From: CAVYXZ01 sp963772595
Lineage (GTDB): Bacteria; Chloroflexota; Anaerolineae; Aggregatilineales; Phototrophicaceae
Assembly: GCA_963772595.1 (NCBI GenBank)
Contig: CAVYXZ010000014.1
Coordinates: 496,001-560,000 of the forward strand
Reading direction: 5' to 3'
DNA length: 64,000 nucleotides
The translations under genes were made by a program, and so were the position numbers. Below the pieces are notes generated by a model. It ran no database searches. It saw nothing but the letters and a program-made list of their open reading frames with translations, and was not told the origin of the DNA. This document shows positions 27,857 to 36,955 of the stretch, piece after piece. The first letter of the stretch is position 1, and each line of letters starts with the position of its first letter.

Positions 27857-28490
27857 ATGCCACGCGAGAAAAGTGGATACTTATTATCCCAACAAGTTTG
27901 CCCGAATCACGGTCGAGGCGATGGAAGAAATTATGGGGAAGAATGGCCTGAATGCTATTCTGAACCTGGCGGGCCTGGAAAAATTAATTGACAACTATCC
28001 CCCCGACAATCTGGAAAAGGGCTTTGATTTCGCGGATTTTACGGCCTTAAACGTCGCTTTAGAGGAAATGTACGGCCCGCGCGGTGGGCGTGGTCTGGCG
28101 CTGCGTGCCGGGCGAGCCACCTTCGCACAGGGCCTGCGCGCCTTCGGTGCCCTGGCCGGGGTGGGCGATCTGGCCTTCAAAGTGCTGCCGTTGAGCGCCA
28201 AACTTAAGGTCGGTGTCCCGGCGATGGCGAACATCTTCTCGCAGTTCTCCGACCAGATTTCCAACGTTCACGAAGAAGGCAACGACCGGATCATCTACAC
28301 GCTCGAACGCTGCCCCATGTGCTGGGGGCGCACGGCAGACCGGCCCGTTTGCTATGTGGGTCAGGGCCTGCTGCAAGAGGGCCTGCGCTGGGTCTCTGGC
28401 GGCCATGAATTCAAGGTGGATATGACGACCTGCATCGCCAAAGGCGATGACATGGGCCGCTACGTGATTTACAAGGAACCCATTGGATAG
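27857..28490 (+). CDS. V4R-domain (hydrocarbon/small-ligand binding-like) protein (frameshifted start)
   Basis: About 210 residues containing a 4-vinyl-reductase/XylR-N-like V4R fold: YYPNKFARITVEAMEEIMG, then LEKGFDFADFTALNVALEEM, GRGLALRAGRATFAQGLR and the Cys-containing RCPMCWGRTADRPVCYVG. V4R domains bind small hydrophobic ligands or tetrapyrroles and often have structural metal. The natural start is ATG 27857 after GGAGG; an extra A in the run at 27869-27872 throws the frame, since MPREK otherwise joins directly to VDTYYPNKF. Located between miaB and a lipoprotein gene; ligand unknown. Confidence 0.7.
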
Positions 28491-28599
28491 AACCGCTCCC
28501 TGGCAGCGTTTCCGGCGGTTGCTGCGCGGCGCTGCCACATTGCCCCAGGTTTCCGCCAGTGTTAAAATCACACGCATGTTGCCGGGACAAGGTCATGGG

Positions 28600-29784
28600 A
28601 TGGAGATGCGGTCCATGTGGAAAGCCACCGCCTGTATAGCGCTAGCCTTTCTTCTGAGCGCCTGCAACTTAAGCCGCACGCCTCCCACCAGCGAAGCGCC
28701 TCCAACCGCCCCTTCAAACAGCAGTGGTAAACCGGTCGTGACCGTCAGTTCGCCCGAAGACGGCGACGAAATTGTGGTTGGGACAGACCTGCTGGTGAGC
28801 GCCAACGCCACCGACAGCGTGGGTATCACCCGCGTGCAGTTGGTCGCCAATAACCAGATCGTCAAGACGGTTTCATCGGAAAACGCCAGCGGCGATCCCA
28901 GCATGAACGTCCTGCTGGATTATCGTCCCTCGACAACCGGTGACGTGCGTCTGGAAGTCATCGCGTATCGCGGCGCGGTTTCCAGTGACCCGGCAGTGGT
29001 CGATGTCACCGTGCGCGCCAGCCAGGCCCAGGTCACGGCGACGATTGTGCCCCAGACAGACGTCCCGGTGATTGATCCCAACGATCCAACCTGCCGCGCC
29101 CTGACCAACGTCGGTCTCAACGTCCGCACCGGCCCAGGCACCAATTATCCGCGCATCACCACCGTTCAGAGCGGCACGCAGCTTCCGATTACCGGGCGCA
29201 TCGGCGATAATTCCTGGTGGCAGGTCCGGCTGTCCAATTTCCAGGCGGGCTGGGTCATCCAGCGTGATCCGAATAATGCGAACTATGATTACATCACTAT
29301 TCTGGGCATTTGCGGCGCTATTCCGATTGTGATCCCGCCGCCCTCACCGACGACGACACCGCCCTCGCCAACCTATACGCCGACTCTGATCCCGACCTTC
29401 ACGCCGACACCGCTGCCGATAACGGTCACGCCGCAGCCCGCTGACCTGCTGGTCACGTCCATCACCGGGCCGACCACAGTCGTGATCCCGACCGGCGAGA
29501 CTTCAGTCACCAAGAGCTACGCGGTGAGCATCACCAACAACGGCGCGGCCAATACCGGTTCCTTCGCCAACACGATTCAGATCACGCCCGGCGGCGAGGT
29601 GCTGGATCTCGGCACGGCCAATCTGGACGGCGGCCAGAGCATCTCACTGTCTATTGACCTGACCTTCACGACGACGGGCGATTTCACCCTGCGCGTTGAA
29701 GTCGATAGCGACAATGTGGTGAGCGAGTTGAGCGAGTTCAACAATCTGGGCACGCTGGATGTGACGGTGCTACCGGAAAGTTAG
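28600..29784 (+). CDS. Lipoprotein with SH3 and CARDB-like domains
   Basis: Exported lipoprotein of about 394 residues. Signal with lipobox LLSAC near residue 22, a Pro/Ser/Thr linker, an immunoglobulin-like domain (VVTVSSPEDGDEIVVGTDLL), a bacterial SH3 domain (NVGLNVRTGPGTNYPRITTV, WWQVRLSNFQAGWV), a Thr/Pro linker of about 35 residues and a CARDB-like beta domain (YAVSITNNGAANTGSF ... VSELSEFNNLGTLDV). SH3 and CARDB domains bind cell-surface glycans or proteins, so an envelope-scaffold role is likely. The start is the ATG giving a short basic N-terminus; an ATG at 28576 is also in frame. Confidence 0.75.
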   Translation: MEMRSMWKATACIALAFLLSACNLSRTPPTSEAPPTAPSNSSGKPVVTVSSPEDGDEIVVGTDLLVSANATDSVGITRVQLVANNQIVKTVSSENASGDPSMNVLLDYRPSTTGDVRLEVIAYRGAVSSDPAVVDVTVRASQAQVTATIVPQTDVPVIDPNDPTCRALTNVGLNVRTGPGTNYPRITTVQSGTQLPITGRIGDNSWWQVRLSNFQAGWVIQRDPNNANYDYITILGICGAIPIVIPPPSPTTTPPSPTYTPTLIPTFTPTPLPITVTPQPADLLVTSITGPTTVVIPTGETSVTKSYAVSITNNGAANTGSFANTIQITPGGEVLDLGTANLDGGQSISLSIDLTFTTTGDFTLRVEVDSDNVVSELSEFNNLGTLDVTVLPES

Positions 29785-29816
29785 GCGCGGATATGTCGCG
29801 CTTGACGCGAAATATA

Positions 29817-29845
29817 TTGCGCAAGCATCCAGGCCAGCATACAAT
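29817..29845 (+). promoter_or_regulatory. Promoter predicting a leaderless mRNA
   Basis: TTGCGC (29817-29822) and TACAAT (29840-29845) are 17 bases apart. The ATG of the next gene begins seven bases after the -10, so transcription should start at or near the A of the start codon. No Shine-Dalgarno is present, consistent with leaderless translation. Confidence 0.55.
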
Positions 29846-29851
29846 AAACCT

Positions 29852-32800
29852 ATGATTATTCGTGTCCTTATCATCAACCGGCAGCTTGTCTTTGCCGTGA
29901 CCATCAAACAGGCGCTGGAACAAACCGGCGCGTTTGAGGTGCATCCTTTTACCGACCCCAATGCCGCGATGGAATATCTGCGGAATAATCCGCATGACGT
30001 GGCGCTGATTGACTTCAGCATCACCGTGATGCCAGGGCCGGAGATCGTGCGCAAGCTGCGCGAGATTCAGCCCGAAATCGCCATTATCGTCAGTCCGTCA
30101 CAGCCCAGCAGCGTCGTCCGCGAATTAGAGCTTCAGCAGACGATTGACCCGCCCTTTACCGCCCGCAGCATCATCCCGCTTATCGAACACGCCGTCCAGC
30201 AGTTGAACCAGCCGCTTTCGGCCATCACTCGCAGCTTTGTCGATTCCGATGATGGCGAGGCCTATCCCACCGAAATCCTGGCCGAGGACAACCCGGACGA
30301 CTCCGAAACGACCTTCACCCCGCTGAGTGAGGAACAGCCCGCCCAGACCTATATCCTGGGGGGCAGCGAGGAAGACGAGGACGAGGAAACGGGCCTCTCC
30401 AGGGCAGGCAGGAACTCGTATGTTTGACGACGAGGAGATGGCGGAAGCAAACGCGATGACCACGCGGATGCTGGACGAAGAGGATAACCCGCCCGCACTC
30501 ACCAGCAGCCCTGATTTTCCGGTGGAAGAAGAGAATCTGCCGGGCACACGCATGTTAGACCAGGGCGAAGAGGAAGCGCCTCAGCTTGAGCCGGGCGAGC
30601 CAGACCCGGACATCTTCTCGCCGCAGTCGCGCTCTATGATTACGGAAATCTTCGAGGAAGAGGACCAGCCGACCCCGCCGGGGCTGCCGGAATTCTCAAC
30701 TCTGGACGACGTGATGAGCAGCGAAGCGCCCTCAAACCTCTACGAGCCGCCCCTCAGTGACGAGGACACGCCTTCGGTCCCTGAGATCGATTCGGATGCT
30801 GTGCGCCAGTATCTGGCGACCGGTGTGCATTCAGGGGACGGTGTGTTCGACCAGATGCTGGGCGAAATCTCGGCTCAAGAGGAGGAAGCGGACGCGCCGC
30901 AGCTTCCGACCAACACCGGTTTTGACGAACTGGTCAATTCCATGCGCGGCGAGCAGCAGCACACCCCCCTGCCGGACCGTCACCAGCAGTTTGTCGAATT
31001 CATCCTCACCGGCGGCATGGATGGCCTGCTGTCTGAGATCGAGAAAAAACAGACCGATCCGCTCGATCCGTCCAAAGTGCCGCCGAACTTGCCGGAAGAA
31101 TCCGCCGGGACGGACACCTTCGACAAGCTGGCCGCCGAAGAACCGCCGCTGCCGACTCTGGAAGAAAGCGGCACGGTCGGCGACCTGATGATCGGCGTCA
31201 GCGATACCAGCTTCCGCAACGTGCTGTCGATGATGCGCGGCGAGGAAGAGATCGAAGACGTGGACGAAGACGTCGCCTCGCAGCAGGACGTGGACGATTA
31301 TGCGGCCTTCTTTGACACGCAGATTGCGGCGCAGGCGAAGGAAAGCCCCGATCCACCGGCCCCACCCCCGACCCGGCGGCCACGACCGGAACCGGTCCCT
31401 GAGCCGGACGAGGAAGAAGATTCGGCATCCATCCCGGCCCAGTTGATTCTCGAAACCACGATGGACGAATCCACACCGCCGGAAGCCTTTTCGATTAATA
31501 CGCTGCTTGGCTCGATTGAACAGCAGTTGACCGAACATAAACCGGAAATTCGCCCGCTGCCCTCCTGGAATCTCAGCAACATCGAACCCAGCCGCCGCGT
31601 GCGCCGTCGCAAATCAGGCTCTGCCGCCAATCGCTATGTCGAAGAGCCGGATTTCCTGCCGGAGGAGTTCCCGCCGGAGGGCGCGGTCGAAGCACCTGCC
31701 GCGCACTTCGAGGAAGCCGAAGAGGAAAGCTACCAAGACTTCACCAGCGCCGTCTATGGCGACACCCAGGACGAAGCCGCCGCGTCGGTGCCCGACGAAA
31801 CAGTCGTCGATGCCTTCCAGGACTTCAACATGACCGACTACGCCGTTGAATCCGAGGAAGGTTATGACGAAGCCCTGGCTGATGCCTACCAGGATTATGC
31901 CGACGAAGCCTATGCCGCCCCGTTAGAGGCCGAGGAAGCCCCTGAACCGGAAGCGGATCAGGAACCGCTGGCCCTCTTTGAGGAATTGGGCGAGTCGGTA
32001 TCCGAGACACCGGCAGCCCTCGACTTTGAAGAACCTGAAGACCTGGTTGACAGTCTGAAAGATACCAGTCCACTGCCCGAACTGCCGGAACAGGACCCGC
32101 ACACGCTGGAAACGGTGTTGGGTCAGGCCGCCCTGGAGACGGACGACCTGGACGAGTATCTGGAGGCAGAGGAGACCGTCGCTGGCGAGGAGGTCGATTG
32201 GGATCCGGCTATGCTGTTCGGGCAGGAAGCCGAAGCTGAACAGTCGCAAATAGACGAACAGCCAGAATGGAACGAGGATACGCTGTTCGAGCAGGAAGCC
32301 GCCGCCGAGCCGGAGGTCGAACCCGACTTTGCCGACGATTGGGCGCTGGCAGTCGATGACTCGGCGGACGACGCGACCCAGGTGATCGCAGCGGAAGCCG
32401 AGACCCTGGAACCAGCGTATGCGGACATTGAGGTCCACGATCAAGACGACCCCTACATCGCGCAGATCGCCCTCAGCCTGACGCAAATGTCGCTCGAACT
32501 CACCGCCGAAGCCACGATCCTGACCAACGAAGACGAGATCGTTGCCATCGCCGGGGAACTCGAACCCAATGAGGTCGAGGAAATCCGCGATACCATCGCC
32601 GACGATTGGGACGCCAACGCCGACGAAGCCCGCATCCGCTTCATTACCCTGGAGAGCAACGGCAAAGAGTACATGCTCTATTCGCGCCGGACGGTGGGCG
32701 ATTTCACGCTGAGCATGATCTTTGGCGGGATGACGCCCCTGCGCGACATCCGGCGTCAGGGCAAGCGGCTGTTGGACGCGCTGGAAGCCGTGCCGGATCT

Positions 32801-33248
32801 GCTGGACGAATCGGAAGTCCCCGAACTGGCGACTATCCCGGAACCGGTTCCCAGCACAACACTCACACCGGCCCAGGTGGACGACGAGACGTTTCAACCC
32901 TTCACCTATCTCTGGCTGCTGCGCGACCCGGATTACAGCTTTGAGGATCACACCCAGAAGGCCATCACCGCCGGTCTGACCATGCAGTTAGGCGAACTGG
33001 GCTGGCATGTCAACAGCTTGCTGACCGAGGCCGAATACGTCTATCTGCGGGCGGATGTGCCCGGTGAGCGCCCGGCGCACGAGATCATCGCGGATCTGAA
33101 GCGCCGCGCTGCCGACATCGCGCGCGGTCAGGAAGCCGTCGAAGACCCCGACAGCCTCTGGGCCGACAGCTACCTCGTCATGATGCCAGGCCGCGACCTG
33201 GACCCCGATGAGATCAGCCAGTTTATCGACTTCGAGCGCATGTTCTAA
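29852..33248 (+). CDS. Pseudo-receiver, acidic linear-motif region, roadblock-like and Y1-transposase-like fusion protein (frameshifted)
   Basis: A composite of about 1130 residues with one frame change near 30400. Residues 1-118 look like a CheY receiver: Asp54 in VALIDFSI is kept, but the acidic pair is N9-R10 and the conserved Lys is replaced in DPPFTARS. Then comes an about 740-residue highly acidic, low-complexity region with repeated short motifs (TRM[FL]D three times, xYQDY/FQDF three times, LFxQEAxAE twice). Around 32445-32800 there is a roadblock/LC7-like domain (TILTNEDEIVAIAGEL ... YMLYSRRTVGDFTLSMIFGG). The final 120 residues resemble the IS200/Y1 transposase fold (GELGWHVNSLL, PAHEIIADLKRRAADI, LWADSYLVMM) but the HUH pair reads EYVYL and the terminal helix has no catalytic Tyr. 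Probably a scaffold; no mobile element ends are seen. Confidence 0.65.
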
Positions 33249-33267
33249 GCCACTGTAAGGACAAAGA

Positions 33268-34516
33268 ATGCACGCTTTACGCTTGCGAGGGCCAGTAGAC
33301 GCAAGGCTGCTGCTGGCTGCCCTCTTCGTGCTGACCGCGCTGACTTACGGTGTCATCGCCGGGAGTCTGCTGCAAAACGGCTCCATCGCCCCCTATTTTG
33401 TCGATCTGGCCGACGCGCTGCTGGATGGCAAGCTGTACATCGAGCATCCCAGCAACGCAGGCTACGACATGATTAACTACGGCGATCACTGGTACGTGGC
33501 GCAGCCGCCCCTGCCCGCCGTGGTCGCGCTGCCCTTCGTTGCCGTGATGGGCCGCGATGCGACGCCCGATGTCCTGATCGGCGTTCTCTGCGGCGCATTG
33601 AGCGTAACGCTCTGCGGTCTCGCCCTGCGGCGCAGCAGCCCGGACCTCAGCCTGAGTCGCTGGCTGGCGGTGGTGCTGCTCTACGCCTTCGGCACGGTCC
33701 AGGTCTCGCTCAGCGTCATGGGCACGGTCTGGTATCTGGGTCAGGTGACGGCGGCCCTCTGTCTATGGGCCATGATCCTCAGCGTACAGGCACAGCGGCC
33801 TCTGCTGGCCGGTCTCTTCGCCGGGCTGATCGTATTGTCACGTCCGACGGTCATCATCGCCTGTGTCGTCTTCGCGCTTGGCTACTGGCTGCTGGATGAA
33901 GAGGACGAGGCCGGACTGGACCATGCTGCGCAATTCGGCCTTGCGCCTGATCGCCGGAATCCTGCCGAGCGTGCTGCTGCTGGGAGCTTATAATCTGGCT
34001 CGCTTCGGCAGCGCCCTGGATTCAGGGTATGATTACATCGTCGAATCGGCCTTCGCCTTGCAGCGCCGCCGCAGCCTGGGCGTGTTCAATCTGGCCTTTC
34101 TGCCGGAGAATTTCTACATCGCCTTCCTGAAGCCGCTCAAATTCGAGCCGCGCTGTTTTCAGGATACCTACTGCGGCATCATCGCCACCGATCTGCGCGG
34201 CGCGGGAATGTTGTGGACCAGTCCGGCAGTGCTGCTTTATGCCGTGATCGCCCGCGCGCGCACACGGACTGAGACCTATCGTTATTTGCTGTATGCTGCC
34301 GCTGCGCTGCTGGCCCTCGCGCCGGGACTGCTCTATCACAACACCGGGGAGGCGCAGTTCGGCTACCGTTTCGCCCTGGATGCGCTGCCTTTCGCCATGC
34401 TGCTGGTCGCCGCCGGGGCGCGCCGGGGTCCCTGGTGGCTGCTGTGGGGCCTGATGGCCGTCTGCGCGCTCATCAATATCTGGGGCGCGAAGTGGCTAAT
34501 GCACATGATTGTTTAG
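33268..34516 (+). CDS. PMT/ArnT-like membrane glycosyltransferase (frameshifted)
   Basis: About 415 residues with some ten hydrophobic helices. A short loop after TM1 contains YFVDLADALLDGKLYIEHPS and NYGDHWYVAQPPLPAVVALP, resembling the first extracytoplasmic loop of polyprenyl-phosphate-sugar-dependent GT-C enzymes. Frame changes near 33920 at the DEEDEAGLD segment. It starts 20 bases after the scaffold gene and is the first of a closely spaced five-gene set ending in a flippase, so it likely modifies an envelope glycan or lipid. GT-C assignment is by pattern only; donor and acceptor unknown. Confidence 0.6.
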
Positions 34517-34529
34517 ACGAGAACAGGCG

Positions 34530-35949
34530 ATGGATTTACTGTTAGCGCACGGCTATTTCCTCTACGAGGACCCGCACGAACGGGCCATCATGCGACCCTA
34601 TCCACCGCTGGGCCTGCTGAGCCTCTCAGCCTATCTGAAGTCGCGCGGCTTCGACGTGCAGATTCTTCGATTCGACCTTCCAGACGATGGTAGATTTTGA
34701 GCGCTTCGTCACGCGCGAGCGGCCCGGCGTGGTCGGCTTCTATTCCAACATGATGACGCGCCAGAACGTGATCCAGATGAGCGCTTTCTGTAAAACGCAG
34801 GGCATTACGGTTATCCTCGGCGGACCCGACCCGGCCTCTTACGCGGCGGATTATCTGGCTGCCGGTGCGGACATTATCGTTCGGGGCGAGGGCGAACTCA
34901 CGCTGGAAGCGCTGCTGCCGCATCTGGCTCAGCACGGCCTGCGCAACCTGGAGCAGATCGAGGGCATCGCCTTCCTGAACGACGACGGCAGCCTCGTCCA
35001 GACGCCGCCGCGCCCGATGATCCCGGACCTCAGCGCCCTGCCCTGGCCCGACCGTGAGGCGATTGATCTGCGCCAATACATGCGTATCTGGAAAGAGCAT
35101 CACGGTCAGAGTTCCGTCTCGGTCATTCACGCGCGCGGTTGCCCTTATACCTGCCGCTGGTGCAGCCATTCGGTCTATGGCACGACGCACCGCCGCCGCA
35201 GCCCGCAGGATGCCGCCGATGAGCTGCGGTGGATCAAAGAGACCTATGACCCGGACCTGATCTGGTACGCCGACGACGTTTTTGCCATCAACCGCCGCTG
35301 GTTTTACGACTACGCCGACGAACTCGACCAGCGCGGCCTGCGCATCCCCTTCGAGTGCATTTCGCGCGCCGACCGCCTGGATGCTGACGTCATCGAGCGG
35401 CTGGCGGCGATGGGCTGCTTCCGCCTATGGAACGGCTCGGAAAGCGGCAGCCAGCGGGTGCTCGACGCGATGGATCGTAAGGTGAAGGTCGAAGACGTGC
35501 AGCACAAGACGCATCTGCTGCGGCAGGCCGGGATCGAGACCGGCATGTTCATCATGCTCGGCTACGAAGGCGAAACAGTCGAAGACCTGGAAGCGACGGT
35601 CAATCATCTGAAGATCGCCAATCCCGACGTCTTCCTGACGACGGTCGCCTACCCCATCAAGGACACACCCTACTACAAGCAGGTCGAATCACGCATCGTG
35701 GCGACGAAGTCCTGGGCGGAATCCAGCGACCGGGATCTGAGCGTGGCCGGGCGCTATTCGCGGCGTTTCTACAATTTCGCTACGCGCTGGATGGTCAACG
35801 AGGTGGCACTGCACCGGGGCGGCCACCGCCTGCCACAGCGTCTCAAGCTGAGGGCCAACGCCCGCCTGGGACGGCTGGGGATGCGCCTCACACAGGGTCA
35901 GCGCGAGAGGATAGACCAGCGGCGGCCCATCCACCAGGGGGCAGGCTAA
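34530..35949 (+). CDS. B12-binding radical SAM protein (frameshifted)
   Basis: About 472 residues with cobalamin-binding-like N-terminus (PYPPLGLLSLSAYLKSRGFD, ILGGPDPASYAADYL, IIVRGEGELTLEALL) and a radical SAM core whose cluster motif is GCPYTCRWCSHSVYG at about 35137. A later ADDVFAINRRWFYDY and GSESGSQRVLDAM are usual in this BchE/hopanoid-methylase-like class. The N-terminal 50 residues are in another frame, with the break near 34680. Fourteen bases separate it from the transferase gene. It probably alkylates or remodels a lipid or isoprenoid in the cluster's product. Confidence 0.78.
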
Positions 35950-35951
35950 CG

Positions 35952-36179
35952 ATGGAGGTCTTGATCTTCACCCCCTTTGCCCTGCTGTGCTTCTTCGTGG
36001 GTTACGTCTACCTCTTCAATCACGATTTGGCCGCCAAATGGGATAACAGCCGCCGCAAAGTGCTGGGTCAGAACGCCGTCGAGCGCACGACCTACTGGAA
36101 GAACCGTGCCCGCCTGCGCGGGGTGATGTCAATCGCTGCCGGGCTGCTGTGTCTAGCGTTTATGCTGCACATCCTCTAA
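35952..36179 (+). CDS. Small two-helix membrane protein
   Basis: 75 residues with hydrophobic helices at about 5-24 and 56-74 separated by a basic loop (DNSRRKVLGQNAVERT). The ATG is two bases after the preceding stop, so it is translationally coupled to the radical SAM gene. No family recognised; it may anchor or assist a neighbouring membrane enzyme. Confidence 0.6.
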   Translation: MEVLIFTPFALLCFFVGYVYLFNHDLAAKWDNSRRKVLGQNAVERTTYWKNRARLRGVMSIAAGLLCLAFMLHIL

Positions 36180-36184
36180 ACGCG

Positions 36185-36955
36185 ATGGTCTTCGATTCCC
36201 TCGCCCCAGGCTACGACTCCCAGTTCACCGACACGGCCATCGGCCAGATTCTGCGCGGGCGGGTCCATGCCCGACTGGGCCGGCACTTTGCGTCGGGCGA
36301 TCAGGTGCTCGAACTGGGCTGCGGCACCGGCGAAGACGCACTCCACCTGGCCGAGCGCGGCATCAAGGTCACGGCAACCGATTCTAGCGAGGCGATGTTG
36401 GCGGTCGCCCGTGCGAAGACGGACGCGAATCCGCTGGTGACAATCGCCCAATTTGACATACGGACAACGCACACCAGTTCCCTACCCGACATGACTTACG
36501 ACGGGGCTTTCGCCAATTTCGGCCCGTTGAACCTGCTGGATGACCGCCGTCCGCTGGCTGCCTGGCTGGCAGAACGCATCCGTCCCGGCGGGATACTCGG
36601 ACTGGGCGTCATGGGGCCGCTGTGTCTCTGGGAGATCGGCTGGCACACTTTGCATGGTGACTTTCGCAGCGCCTTCCGCCGTTTGAAGGGTCGCGCAGAC
36701 TTTCAGGGCACGGCAATCTACTATCCGTCACCCGCCCGCCTGAGCCAGGACTTTGTGCCCTGGTTCCGGCCTGTCCATCTGGAGCCGCTGGGCCTCTGGC
36801 TGCCGCCCAGTGAAATGTTTAGCGTTGTGGAAAAACGACCACGCCTGCTGCGATGGCTGACCCGGTTGGAAATGCACAGCGCACCCTTCAGCGCTCTGGC
36901 CGGTTTGGCCGATCACTATTGGATCGAATTTGAGCGCTGTCCGGCTGAGCCGTAA
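36185..36955 (+). CDS. Class I SAM-dependent methyltransferase
   Basis: About 256 residues with Rossmann motif I VLELGCGTGEDALHLAERG, motif II TATDSSEAMLAVARAK and FDIRTTHTSSLPDMTYDGAF. Start 36185 (MVFDSLAPGYD) fits the family's beginning; a GTG at 36149 inside the previous gene would add 12 residues. The gene ends inside the flippase gene, which starts at TTG 36930. Probably modifies the product of this cluster; substrate unknown. Confidence 0.8.
   Translation: MVFDSLAPGYDSQFTDTAIGQILRGRVHARLGRHFASGDQVLELGCGTGEDALHLAERGIKVTATDSSEAMLAVARAKTDANPLVTIAQFDIRTTHTSSLPDMTYDGAFANFGPLNLLDDRRPLAAWLAERIRPGGILGLGVMGPLCLWEIGWHTLHGDFRSAFRRLKGRADFQGTAIYYPSPARLSQDFVPWFRPVHLEPLGLWLPPSEMFSVVEKRPRLLRWLTRLEMHSAPFSALAGLADHYWIEFERCPAEP

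Noticed and set aside
31198..31630. Antisense reading frames within the scaffold gene (Arg/Ser-rich)
   Set aside because: They are the complement of the acidic repeats and carry no initiation signals.
29852..33248. Active IS200/IS605-type insertion sequence
   Set aside because: No HxH pair, no catalytic Tyr, no subterminal hairpins or TTAC-like target next to it; the domain is part of a large cellular protein.
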